Shown here: positions 46,174 to 56,400 of the stretch, piece after piece
How positions within the stretch are numbered: position 1 is the stretch's first letter
How the letters are laid out: the number at the start of each line of letters is the position of its first letter
Assembly: GCF_001423945.1 (NCBI RefSeq)
Contig: NZ_LMPU01000008.1
Coordinates: 62,001 to 126,000, forward strand
Length of the DNA: 64,000 nucleotides
Reading direction: 5' to 3'
From: Pedobacter sp. Leaf194
GTDB lineage: Bacteria; Bacteroidota; Bacteroidia; Sphingobacteriales; Sphingobacteriaceae
Notes under the pieces: generated by a model
The model's input: only the letters and a program-made list of their open reading frames with translations
Told to the model about the DNA's origin: nothing
The model's database searches: none
Position numbers and translations under genes: made by a program

Positions 46174-47676
46174 TTATTTTACCTGAACATTTACATTAAT
46201 CAGGCTTGCGTAAAAACCACCTTGAAAATCTTTAGCTTCCAGGGAAAAAACATCTGTATTTCCAGTACCATTGAACAAGTATTTTATGGCTCCTTTTTCG
46301 ATCTGTTCTTGTGTAAAAGAAGAGCCCACGGCGGCGGGAATGCCGCTTATTGCTAAAAAACCATTTGCAGGCAAGGATGTAATGGTATAAATTACATTTT
46401 TTGATTCGGTTCCCTCAAACTTTAATTCAGCAGTCGTTATTTTTTTTGAGCCAAATTTGCTGTCGACATCTATACCTGTATTTACTGGATTTTTCAGAAT
46501 GGTTACAGGAGAACTTGTCAATACAATATAAGCGCCGCGATTTGCTGCGAGTTCTTTTGTGGTTATTACTGACAGCGGTGTACTTCTGGTACTGACCCCT
46601 AAATTAATGAATGTCTTATTAGTTTGTATGGCATTAAGATAGGGAGTCGTAATTTCTGCGGTATACCATAAGAATGCACCTCCAGTTGCGGGTAGTGCGA
46701 TATCTGCTAATGAGGTCGTTCCCGCAACTGGCGCATTATTCCAGTTTACGGTACTTTCCGTCCAGTTTATATTTTGATCTTCAGTTACAGACAAACTACC
46801 CGCGCCATCTATCCTATTTATGTATATGCCTAGTTTAATGGATCCGACGCGTTCATTGAAAGTTGGTTTTTTAACCGGGAATTGGCACAATGCCCGTCTT
46901 GTTAAGTTTTGGTCTGATGAACTAAACTTCACATACATGTAGGTTAAGTTTCCGTAATTTGAACCTTTATTTGTACCTGAACCATTATTAATATAGGAAT
47001 CTTTAGAGACCGCAATCGTATCCGAGTTAATGCTGACATTGGCTAAGTTAGGTATATCAGAGGTCTGTAATTTGGGTTTATAGAAAGTAAAATTATCTAT
47101 AACGTGCCCTACCCCATTTTTAAAATCTAAATTTTGGCTTCTAACAACTGAAACCTGAGAGATTATACTTGGAGCAGCGTTAACCGTTAAGACATAATTA
47201 CTGGTCGCATTTACACTTCTGGATAGAAATAGTGAGTCCATACTCAAGGTTGGGTAACCGATTGTTTGGTCGATATTTAAGTCAAAAGAAAACACTTTCT
47301 TAGAAATGATGGTATTCTGTAAAATATTCTTTAAAACAGAAACTGGTGTTTGGTCCACTGATGTATAGCCCATGCTGTTGATAAATGCCAGCAAAGATGT
47401 CTCTGTAGGAATGATTACAGTATATTCTCCTTCTCCATTTAGCAAATCTTTTAAACCAGCCCGTTCAATTGCCTTGCCATATAAGCCGATTTTAGTTAAA
47501 TCGTTGGCGTGAAAATTATCCTCGGATATAAATTGCCAGATTGTTTTTTCTTTCAGATTTAATCCTGCTGAAGTCGATTCTGAATCTTCGCTGGTTAAGA
47601 GTGCAAATTTTTTACACCCAGTTATAGTCACTGAAGCGACTACAATCGCTAATAATATTTTTTCGAACTTTTTCAT
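46174..47676 (-). CDS. Surface lipoprotein with fasciclin, CBM96/DNRLRE-like and CSPG-type domains
   Basis: This 500-residue lipoprotein (VTITGCKKF) sits directly after susD, in the glycan-binding-protein slot. Residues about 45-190 look like a fasciclin (FAS1) domain: GLKDLLNGEGEYTVIIPTET and GVGHVIDNFTFYKP. Residues about 205-390 look like a DNRLRE/CBM96-like beta-sandwich: TIAVSKDSYINNGSGTNKGS, RRALCQFPV and WTESTVNWNNAPV. The C-terminal about 100 residues resemble a cadherin-like/CSPG repeat: YTITSLPANGFLAISG and SSFTQEQIEKGAIKYLFNG. This combination probably binds the PUL 3 substrate at the surface. No catalytic motif is visible. The start is six bases after the susD stop. Confidence 0.75.
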   Translation of the reverse strand: MKKFEKILLAIVVASVTITGCKKFALLTSEDSESTSAGLNLKEKTIWQFISEDNFHANDLTKIGLYGKAIERAGLKDLLNGEGEYTVIIPTETSLLAFINSMGYTSVDQTPVSVLKNILQNTIISKKVFSFDLNIDQTIGYPTLSMDSLFLSRSVNATSNYVLTVNAAPSIISQVSVVRSQNLDFKNGVGHVIDNFTFYKPKLQTSDIPNLANVSINSDTIAVSKDSYINNGSGTNKGSNYGNLTYMYVKFSSSDQNLTRRALCQFPVKKPTFNERVGSIKLGIYINRIDGAGSLSVTEDQNINWTESTVNWNNAPVAGTTSLADIALPATGGAFLWYTAEITTPYLNAIQTNKTFINLGVSTRSTPLSVITTKELAANRGAYIVLTSSPVTILKNPVNTGIDVDSKFGSKKITTAELKFEGTESKNVIYTITSLPANGFLAISGIPAAVGSSFTQEQIEKGAIKYLFNGTGNTDVFSLEAKDFQGGFYASLINVNVQVK

Positions 47677-47682
47677 TGTATA

Positions 47683-49188
47683 TTATTTGTAGAAGCTGTT
47701 TTGTTCAATTAATGGATTCTGTCTGATAACATTCAGGTTAATTGGCCAAAGAATATTTGGTGCAGTGAGCAAACCATTTATAGGCCCCATGACTTCAATT
47801 GCCTTACCTGTTCTAATCAGATCGTAAAAACGTTTTCCTTCAAAACAAAGCTCTTTTTTTCTTTCATTAAGAATTATGTTCTGCGCAGCTTTTTTGTTTG
47901 ATGAGATAAATTTTGCTTGCTCTACACTTCCGGTGGGGCCATTTATTGGATCATTATTTGGATTGGGAACAGCCGTTGTGGAAATTGGCCCGAATGCGCG
48001 CTCCCGAACTTGTTTTAGCAGCGCAAATGCAGAAGCATTATCCCCCTTTTGCACGAAAGCTTCAGCTCGCATTAATAATATGTCTGCCAGTCGATATAGG
48101 ATTATATTTTTATCGTTGTCTGTTGTACGGTCAAAGGAACCTTTGGGAAAATTCTTAAAAATTTGCACTTCACTTTTGAAATTTACCAAAGCACGAAGAT
48201 CACTTCCTGTAAAGGATGATGTAAAATCGGTGCTCGCATAAAACTGAGCGACGCCAATACCACCCGCAAATAGCGCCAACAGCCCAGAAGTTGTATTTTC
48301 TTCGTAGGAATATGCAATCTCAAAAATGGACTCTGGCCCAAAGCCATTGGTAAACATACTTGCATACTCCGTATTATCAATATCTGCCTGAGGCAAAGCA
48401 AAATAATTTATCGCTGGATTAGCCAGTGTAGCTAATCTATATTGCGTAGAATTATCCGTAATCCTTTTCGAAGTAATTAATGCACTATCAATGTTGTTTC
48501 GCCACATGTAATAATCGGTCAGAATCGCATCAATACCTCCTCTAGTTAAGGTTGCCCTGGTTTGTTGGATGTCAGAATAAGATGCGGGTAATAGGTTTCT
48601 CGCTTGCGTTAAATCAGCTGATACCTGTTTGTAGACTTGCAATGTGTCTGTTCTGGGTATTTTAAAAGAATTTATGTCCCCATTATTTTCTGTCGGTTCA
48701 ACAATTAGAGGCACATTTCCCCAAACCCTTGTCATGTAAAAATAACACATGGCTCTCAAACCCAGGGCTTGTCCCAAAACCCTGTTGTACTCGGTGGTTT
48801 TATTGACATACAGACCTTTGGAGTTCATCTCCTTAACATTCTTAATTATCAGGTTTGATTGATTAATGACCCTGTAAAAACCACCCCAATCGGTGAATGC
48901 CTGGCTTGGATCTAACCGGTTTTTTACCACAGCAATAGATTGAGTATTATTTTCCTGAACAAGGGTTAAGAGGTCTGCACGTCCATCTCCATAGTAACTA
49001 AACTCTGTATTGAGTGCTGTTTGAAGTCTTAAGTATGCACCAGAGAGCGCAGCACTTGCCTGAGCTGGTTCTTTCCAAAAATTATTGCTCGAATATTCCG
49101 TTACCGGATCTTTTTGAAGCGCCTTCTTACAAGAAATACAGGTTAGGGCAGTCAATATTAATAGAGAATATTTAAATATACTTTTCAT
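47683..49188 (-). CDS. susD-like: SusD/RagB-family lipoprotein (PUL 3)
   Basis: This 501-residue lipoprotein (LTALTCISCKKA) begins with the SusD start KDPVTEYSSNNFWKEPAQAS. It continues with helices around ALGLRAMCYFYMTRVWGNVP and LADILLMRAEAFVQKGDNAS, and ends with IILNERKKELCFEGKRFYDL and IRTGKAIEV. It is the lid protein of the PUL 3 SusCD complex. It lies four bases after susC and is shorter than the other two SusD proteins here but complete. Confidence 0.93.
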   Translation of the reverse strand: MKSIFKYSLLILTALTCISCKKALQKDPVTEYSSNNFWKEPAQASAALSGAYLRLQTALNTEFSYYGDGRADLLTLVQENNTQSIAVVKNRLDPSQAFTDWGGFYRVINQSNLIIKNVKEMNSKGLYVNKTTEYNRVLGQALGLRAMCYFYMTRVWGNVPLIVEPTENNGDINSFKIPRTDTLQVYKQVSADLTQARNLLPASYSDIQQTRATLTRGGIDAILTDYYMWRNNIDSALITSKRITDNSTQYRLATLANPAINYFALPQADIDNTEYASMFTNGFGPESIFEIAYSYEENTTSGLLALFAGGIGVAQFYASTDFTSSFTGSDLRALVNFKSEVQIFKNFPKGSFDRTTDNDKNIILYRLADILLMRAEAFVQKGDNASAFALLKQVRERAFGPISTTAVPNPNNDPINGPTGSVEQAKFISSNKKAAQNIILNERKKELCFEGKRFYDLIRTGKAIEVMGPINGLLTAPNILWPINLNVIRQNPLIEQNSFYK

Positions 49189-49192
49189 GTGA

Positions 49193-52100
49193 TTAGAATT
49201 TTACGTTGAGCGATAAATTATAAGATCTTGTTTTGGGGAAAGCGCCATTATCCACGCCAAAGCCAAGGGGGTTATTACCTGAACTCACTTCAGGATCATA
49301 GCCTGTGTAGCTACCAAATGTCAAAAGATTTTGTGCGCTTACGCCAAAATTAACGGCCGACACCCCAAGCCCTTTAATAAATTTTTGAGGGAGGGAATAA
49401 CCTAGGGAAACATTCTGGAGACGAATAAAAGAACCGTCTTCAAGAAACCTGCTACTAACCGCATAATTTTGCATTGGATCTCCTTTTACTAAACGAGGAA
49501 TATCGGTTACATCGCCTTGCTTTCTCCACCTTCTCAATTGGTTAGTTGAATAATTGGTATCAAATTGACTTCCATCTATGCTTCTAATGAGGTTATTAAA
49601 AATATCATTGCCGAGCACATAATTGAAAAAGAAACTTAATTGAAACCCTTTATAAGAAAAAGTATTTTGTAAACCTCCGAAAGATTTTGGGGTTGGATTT
49701 CCGATTATTTGCTGATCATCAATGTTAATAACACCGTCTCCATTAAGATCTTCATAGATTACATCGCCACCTTTATAGACTGCACCAATTGAGGAGCCCA
49801 TTCTATACTGGGATTTAGTTCCATTCGGGCCAATATAGATGTTATCTTCATCCCTTGCATATACACCCAGCGCTTTATAACCATAAAAGACCCCTACCGC
49901 CTGTCCGATTCTGGCGAGATTAAAGGCATTAGGACGATAATCCTGGTTATCTGGTAAATTTGTAACCGTGTTTCTGTTCAATCCGAAAGTGAATGAGGTA
50001 GACCATTTAAAGGCAGATGGAATAATTACCGCATCAATTGCAAATTCAAATCCCTTATTTGCAATGCCACCAAAGTTAAAAGGCAGAGAACTATAACCAG
50101 TCTGCGCAGGTATCTGAACATCAAAAAGCAAATCCTTTGTTCTCTTATCATAATAATCTGCAGTAAAATTTATCCTTCCTTTAAGAAATGCCAAGTCAAG
50201 ACCTAAATCCAATTGCTTTGTTGTCTCCCATTTCAAATCTGGATTTGGTAACCCATCGGCCACTATGGCCGTTTGATTTAGATAAGTTCCAGCTCTCACT
50301 AAGGCGCCTTGCGCCGCGTAATTGCCAATATTCTGATTACCGGTTATACCATAACTGGCTCTTATTTTCCCCTCATTCAACCAATCATAATCTTTCATGA
50401 AGCTTTCTTGAGAAAATAACCAACCAGCGGAGAAAGCAGGGAAGTAAGCCGTTCTGTTATTATCTCCAAATCTGGATGAACCATCCTGTCTAACCAAAAC
50501 GGAAAATAAATACTTTCCTTTGTAATTATAATTTGCTTTACCAAAAAATGATAAGAGCAAATTTTCCTGTTCTGACTGACTGAAGCTGATGATTTTTGAG
50601 GAACCGTTTATTGATGTTATTTGATTATCAATATTATCAATTCCCCGCACATAAGTACTATTGGATTTAAATAACTGATAGGATTGTCCAAGCAGTAAAT
50701 CTAAGTTATGGTCCTTTTTTATTTTCAGTTTATAGGTTAAATAATTTTCATTTGTAAAAGAGGTCCTAAGCTCCGGCCTAAAATCGCTGAAAACGGATTT
50801 AGACGAGGCGTTGGTACTCAAAATTGGTGGCGAAAAGTAGCTTGAGTTAGTATTACTGTAGTCCAGGGAGATATTGGTTCGGAATTCCAGGCCTTTTGAA
50901 ATCTCTAAGCCGAGTTCCTGCTTGGCAAGTAGTCGCCATCTTTTAATCTCATTTTTTGCATACAGTGCCTGTGCTAAAGGATTAGTTTTGCTTCCTTCAA
51001 ACAAGGGAACAATTTCTCCTGTTATTGGATCATATGGTCCATACACGGGTAGGGTGCCCAGGTATCGGCTGATAATATTGTTATCTTGCCTATTGTAACC
51101 ATAATTGGATAGGTTAAAGTTTGTAGAACCTTTTATAGCCTTTGTAATTTTGTAATTCAACCTGGCTGAGCCAAATACCTGGTTGTACTTTGTTTCTGTG
51201 ACTACGGGTTGAAGATTGCGGTAACCTGCGCTAATAAAATAATCTACATTTTTTTCTTTTGACGCACCACTCACGCTTACATCATATTTTGTTTGAAAAG
51301 CCTGACGATACATAATATCCTGCCAGTTATAGGAATCCCTGTAAATAGGGTTTAATGAATCTATAACTGAAACTTTTGTGGTAAGTGCGCCAGTAGAATT
51401 ATAAATCGCTTCAATAAAAGCATCCCTGAATTGAACAGCGTTCAAAGTTGCTACCTTTCTGGTTAACTCCGTCCAGCTTGAATTTAAGTTGAAATTTATT
51501 ACTGGCGAGCCACTCAATCCTTTTTTAGTGGTAATGATAATTACCCCATTCGAAGCACGTGATCCGTAAATTGAGGCCGTGGCTGCATCCTTTAAAACTT
51601 CTATCGATGCAATATCCGAAGGATTTATATCATTAAGCGGACTAAAGGATGCACCGTCATTTAGCGACTGGTAAGAATCATTATTTACCGGGATGCCATC
51701 AATAATAAAAAGAGGCTGACTGGAGCCATTTATTGAGGAAGCTCCACGAAGAGTAATATTAGCTCCTGCACCTGGTTCTCCTGAGTTTGTGGTAATTTGT
51801 AAACCAGCAATTTTACCCTGCAAACTGGTGTTCAAGGATCCGCCTGCAAATTGGTCGATCTGATCTGCTTTTATGGATCCTATAGAGCCGGTAATTTCTC
51901 TCTTTTTCTGGGTACCGTAGCCGACAATCACAACATCGTTGAGGTTCTCATAATTTTCTTTCAGGGAAATGTTGATATTCCTGTTTGAACCTACTTTTTG
52001 TTCCTGGTTATAATAACCGACGTAACTGAACACCAACACAGATTGCCCTGAAGGTACCTTTATGGTATATTGCCCACTATTATTCGTTTGAGTCGATATC

Positions 52101-52276
52101 TGAGTACCTTTGACTTTGACAGATGCCCCGGGAATGTTTTCTCCAGTCTGATCTGTAACGGTTCCGCTTACTGTGATGGTGGTTTGCGAGAAGGCATTGC
52201 CAAATGGAAAAGAGCTCCCAAGCAGAAACAGCAGTAGCAAACGAGGGAAAAGACAATTTCGTAAAAATTGAATCAT
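49193..52276 (-). CDS. susC-like: SusC/RagA-family TonB-dependent transporter (PUL 3)
   Basis: This 1027-residue importer has a signal region (LLLLFLLGSSFPFGNAFSQ), a carboxypeptidase-like domain (VSGTVTDQTGENIPGASVKV) and the SusC motif VVIVGYGTQKKREITGSIGS. The plug contains LRGASSINGSSQPLFIIDGI and DAATASIYGSRASNGVIIIT, and the barrel ends RSYNLSLNVKF. It lies 238 bases downstream of the SGNH esterase gene, enough for its own promoter under the HTCS. It is the first gene of the susC-susD-lipoprotein operon. Confidence 0.95.
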   Translation of the reverse strand: MIQFLRNCLFPRLLLLFLLGSSFPFGNAFSQTTITVSGTVTDQTGENIPGASVKVKGTQISTQTNNSGQYTIKVPSGQSVLVFSYVGYYNQEQKVGSNRNINISLKENYENLNDVVIVGYGTQKKREITGSIGSIKADQIDQFAGGSLNTSLQGKIAGLQITTNSGEPGAGANITLRGASSINGSSQPLFIIDGIPVNNDSYQSLNDGASFSPLNDINPSDIASIEVLKDAATASIYGSRASNGVIIITTKKGLSGSPVINFNLNSSWTELTRKVATLNAVQFRDAFIEAIYNSTGALTTKVSVIDSLNPIYRDSYNWQDIMYRQAFQTKYDVSVSGASKEKNVDYFISAGYRNLQPVVTETKYNQVFGSARLNYKITKAIKGSTNFNLSNYGYNRQDNNIISRYLGTLPVYGPYDPITGEIVPLFEGSKTNPLAQALYAKNEIKRWRLLAKQELGLEISKGLEFRTNISLDYSNTNSSYFSPPILSTNASSKSVFSDFRPELRTSFTNENYLTYKLKIKKDHNLDLLLGQSYQLFKSNSTYVRGIDNIDNQITSINGSSKIISFSQSEQENLLLSFFGKANYNYKGKYLFSVLVRQDGSSRFGDNNRTAYFPAFSAGWLFSQESFMKDYDWLNEGKIRASYGITGNQNIGNYAAQGALVRAGTYLNQTAIVADGLPNPDLKWETTKQLDLGLDLAFLKGRINFTADYYDKRTKDLLFDVQIPAQTGYSSLPFNFGGIANKGFEFAIDAVIIPSAFKWSTSFTFGLNRNTVTNLPDNQDYRPNAFNLARIGQAVGVFYGYKALGVYARDEDNIYIGPNGTKSQYRMGSSIGAVYKGGDVIYEDLNGDGVINIDDQQIIGNPTPKSFGGLQNTFSYKGFQLSFFFNYVLGNDIFNNLIRSIDGSQFDTNYSTNQLRRWRKQGDVTDIPRLVKGDPMQNYAVSSRFLEDGSFIRLQNVSLGYSLPQKFIKGLGVSAVNFGVSAQNLLTFGSYTGYDPEVSSGNNPLGFGVDNGAFPKTRSYNLSLNVKF

Positions 52277-52353
52277 AAATAAAGTTTAATTGGTTAGAAA
52301 TTAAAAAGGTACTGGTTGTCTAAAAAATTTTCTTCAGGAATTTTCAAGTCACC

Positions 52354-52381
52354 CCGCATTCCGTATTGCTAAAAAATGCGG
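52354..52381 (-). promoter_or_regulatory. Inverted repeat upstream of PUL 3 susC
   Basis: CCGCATT (52354-52360) and AATGCGG (52375-52381) form a 7-bp inverted repeat with 14 bases between, about 80 bases before the susC start. It may be a leader hairpin or a regulator site. Confidence 0.35.
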
Positions 52382-52514
52382 CAGACTTCAAATATGATTA
52401 TCAAAATGTATTTTGCGAAAGGACATTTTACACAAAAACACCTGATAAATCTTTCATAATAAGGGCTTACGAACTTATGAGTAGTATCTGAATCACAAGA
52501 TGGGTTATCTGATT

Positions 52515-53321
52515 TTACTTTATTGATTTTACTGGGTGAGGATTTGCTTGAATTTTAAGCATTGCTTTTGCAAATCGTCTTCCATACTCTTCAGCGGAAG
52601 CTGAATCGAAATGCGTTTGGTCACCTTTATCTTTGAGCCCAACAGAACTGACTGTAACCGAATTTGAGATGAATTCCGGTGCTTTGGCTATTTGCGAATT
52701 AAATCCTGCATACACATCCTTATACCTTCCCAGTTCACCGATAACAACCGGCACCTGCTTCCCTACTAATTTTCTAATTTCTAAAATGAGCGTATTCAGC
52801 TTTGGTAAATAGTCAACATACCGATCCGGACTACTATTTGACTCCCCTTGATGCCAAATAATCCCCTTAATGACACCATATTGCATTGCCATTTGAATTC
52901 GTTGAACCGCGTCATCAAATGGATGGGTTTTGGTTGCCACATCATAAGCTCCTGGTGTCCATTTCTCTATGGAAGTACCACCTACCGCGCAGGGAATTAA
53001 CCCTATTTTACCATAAGGATTTGCATTTTCCATTTCGATTCCAAATGAAAGACCTGGTCCAACCCCAGCAACAGAAGGTTTATCATAATGAAGCGGGTGT
53101 TTTGCAACCCCCCAAGTCCCATCCTTTTGCCAAACCAAAACTTTAGGGTTTTCGATCTTCTGAAATTCAGGCGTTATAACACCACGCCCAGCCATATTAG
53201 ACTGCCCCATAAGGATATAGATATGGAGGGTGGAATCTCGGACTATTGACACCTGCGCAAAAACTGGAACGTAGGCAAATTGGAATAATACTAAAAATAG
53301 CAGGAATCGATTTTTGATCAT
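52515..53321 (-). CDS. SGNH carbohydrate esterase (CE6/SASA-like)
   Basis: This 268-residue exported esterase (signal peptide FLVLFQFAYVPVFAQ) belongs to the SASA/DUF303 (CE6-type) family. Block I carries the nucleophile Ser in ILMGQSNMAGRG. The oxyanion Gly and Asn are in GIIWHQGESNSSPDR, and the C-terminal Asp-x-x-His lies in KDKGDQTHFDSAS. Such enzymes remove O-acetyl groups from xylan, pectin or similar glycans. It lies between the HTCS gene (103 bases) and susC (238 bases), fitting deacetylation of the PUL 3 substrate in the periplasm or outside. Confidence 0.85.
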   Translation of the reverse strand: MIKNRFLLFLVLFQFAYVPVFAQVSIVRDSTLHIYILMGQSNMAGRGVITPEFQKIENPKVLVWQKDGTWGVAKHPLHYDKPSVAGVGPGLSFGIEMENANPYGKIGLIPCAVGGTSIEKWTPGAYDVATKTHPFDDAVQRIQMAMQYGVIKGIIWHQGESNSSPDRYVDYLPKLNTLILEIRKLVGKQVPVVIGELGRYKDVYAGFNSQIAKAPEFISNSVTVSSVGLKDKGDQTHFDSASAEEYGRRFAKAMLKIQANPHPVKSIK

Positions 53322-53424
53322 GATGAATAATTAGGTGCTTATCAAAGACAAACTTATCCTTTGTGGTCAATCTTTCCTCGGGTGGTTTTGAACAAAAACA
53401 CCGGACAAATTATTCACAGTGAAT

Positions 53425-56400
53425 TTATTTTTTATTCGCTGATGTTTTTTTAATGAACTCACTTGGTGTCTGATTGAATTGTTCTTTAAAACATTTCCTG
53501 AAATAATCGATATCGGTAAAACCAACTAAATAGCCGACCTCGCTAATGCCATACTGCCCCGTCTCCAGGAATTGAGATGCCTTTTTAAGCCTGACCATTC
53601 TGATAAATTCAATTGTCGTCTGATTTGTGAGTGCCTTAATCTTTCTATAAAGGGTGACTCTGCTCATAAAAACTTCCTTACCGAGTTCTTCTACATTCAA
53701 GGTAGTCTCTGCCATATTTTTCTCAATAAAGTTCATCACTTTATCCAAAAAAACTTCATCTGGAGACGTTATCGCGATATTTGTAGGTTGCAGGGTTATT
53801 TCCTTTCTGTATCGTTCTCTTAACAGTCGTCTTGATTCTAAAAGATTCCATACCCTGGTTTCTACAACCTTTATGCTAAATGGTTTGGTGATATAATCGT
53901 CTGCCCCGGTTTCCAGACCCTCAATTTTATAAATTAGTGGCGTTCTTGCGGTAAGTAGTATAATTGGTATGTGGCTTGTTCTATTATCCTGCTTAATTGT
54001 ACTACAAAGAACCGTACCACTCATTTCTGGCATCATCACATCGCTGATGATAATATCAGGAATGAGCTCAATTGCTTTCGCTACGCCATCCTTGCCATTA
54101 AAGCATTTAGTTATACGAAAATTCACTTCAAAATGCGAGCTTAAGAAATCCATAACGTCCAGGTTATCTTCTACAATTACCATTAATGGTTTTTCAGCTC
54201 CGTTTGCTAGCAGTATTCCTTCTTTTCTTTCCTGCTGAATTTCATTGGCTGGCTGCGAAATTTGTTCTGTATTTAAATGGTAAGCTTCGATATTTTCACT
54301 ATCCTTATAATCTGGGATCATTTCCTGCTCCTTTAAATGTGTTTTCCCAATAGGCAAGGTAATTGTGAAACAGGTGCGTCCGTTTTTCCCTTCTTTGGAT
54401 TCTAAACTTTCCACGGTAATGTGACCGTGATGTAATTCAATAAGGCCCTTGGTAAAAGCCAGTCCAATTCCTGTTCCATATCTGTTATTCCCATCCTCGT
54501 CATAGTGTGTAAATTGATCAAATATCTTTGAGATATTCTTTTCGGGGATACCGATTCCGTCATCGATCACTTTAATCTCCAATGCACTTTGTTGGTCATG
54601 GGTTAAAACCTCTTGAATCTCAATAGCTATATTTCCGCCAGGGCGGGTAAATTTGAGCGCATTGGAGAGCAGATTATACATAATCTTCTCAAACTTATCT
54701 CTGTCAAACCATACCCTTATACTTTTTTTGGCTGACACGATTTTAAGATCTATCTCGAGGTGTCTTGCATATGAATCAAATGCGAAAACAACTTCCCGTA
54801 TAAATCGAATCATATTTCCTTCTGCTGCATGTAACTCCATGCTACCGCTCTCAAACTTTCTAAAGTCCAGGAGCTGGTTGATTAGCCGAACCAGGCGCTC
54901 GCCATTTCTTTTCATGAGCATCAACTGATTCTGAACTCTATTATTACCCGTATTGAGGTCGAGAAGATTTTCTAAAGGCGCTAATATCAGGGTTAGCGGC
55001 GTTTTAATTTCATGAGATATATTAGTAAAAAAACTGAGCTTCCTTTGATAAATTTCCTTATCCTTTTCTCTTACTGTGGATTCTAATAGTAATTTGTTTT
55101 TCAGTTCTGCATTCCTAAGGGAATAGTTATAATAAAAATATAACAGCAAAAACACAATTAAGCCATAAGAGATATATGCCCACCAAGTTTTCCACCAGGG
55201 TGCCAGAATGGTAATCTTTAATGACTTTACATGCTCATTCCATACGCCATCATTATTGGCTGCTTTAACTTTAAAAATGTAATTTCCTGCATCCAAATTG
55301 GTGTAGGTCGCAATCCGTTGTCTGTCTACATAATGCCATTCATCATCCTCAAAACCTTCCAGTTTATAAGCGTATCTATTGTTACCAGGATTGATAAAAT
55401 TTAGGGCTGCAAATTTCAATGAAATGTATGCCTGTTCGTGCGTAAGCAAAATTTCATCCGTGGTTTCCAGAGAACTTTTTAAAGGTGAATCCGAAGAATT
55501 AAGGTCAATAGGCTTATTTTTTATCAGGAGTTCTGTTATGACTACTTTTGGCTTATAGGTATTTCTAATTATCTTATTTGGAAAAAAAGTGGTGATTCCA
55601 CCAATTCCACCAAATAAGAGTTCTCCATCCGGCTCCTGTGCAACAGCATTGCTGGAAAATTGATTACTCTGTAGGCCATCAGAAATGTTGTAGTTAATTA
55701 TCTCATACATTTTAGCTGTTAGCGGAAGTGCAAATCCGCGGAGTACAACTTTTGAGAGACCTTTATTTGTACTTACCCATATATTACCGGCATTATCCTC
55801 TCTGATACCGTGAACGATATTATTTGCAAGTCCGTCTTTTTCGGTAATGGCATAAAATTTTTTAGAAATTTGATCGAAAATATTAATGCCTCCACCTTTA
55901 GTGCCCAGCCATAAAACGGATCTTGAATCCCGGAAAATTGTGGCTACAGCATTGTTATTAATACCACTAATATGGTCTGGATTATATTCATAATGAATAA
56001 ACTTCCCTTTTGCGCTCAGGTGATTTAAGCCTTTATCGGTACCTAACCACAGGGATAGGTCATTATCGCTGAGAATTGAAAATACAGTGTTTCCACTAAT
56101 GCTATTTTCATCTTTTGATTTTTTTGAGAAAACATGGGTTTCTCCAAGTTTATCAATCAGCACCAAACCCTTTCCATCAGTTCCAACCCACAAGCCTTTT
56201 TCATTTTCGGCAAGTGCAAAAACCTGTCTATTTCCAGTTCTGAGATCAGGAAAAGAAAATTTAAAGTCTTTAAAGATCCCTTTATCAGGATCGTATTGTG
56301 CTAAACCATCAAAAGTACCAAGCCATATTTTTCCGCTTCTATCTTTGAGCAAAGACTTAATAATATTGTACCTTTTTCCTTCCTGCAACAAAGTTTTGTA

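Noticed and set aside
52886..53146. Plus-strand frame opposite the SGNH esterase
   Set aside because: Shadow of the real minus-strand gene, which has all catalytic motifs.
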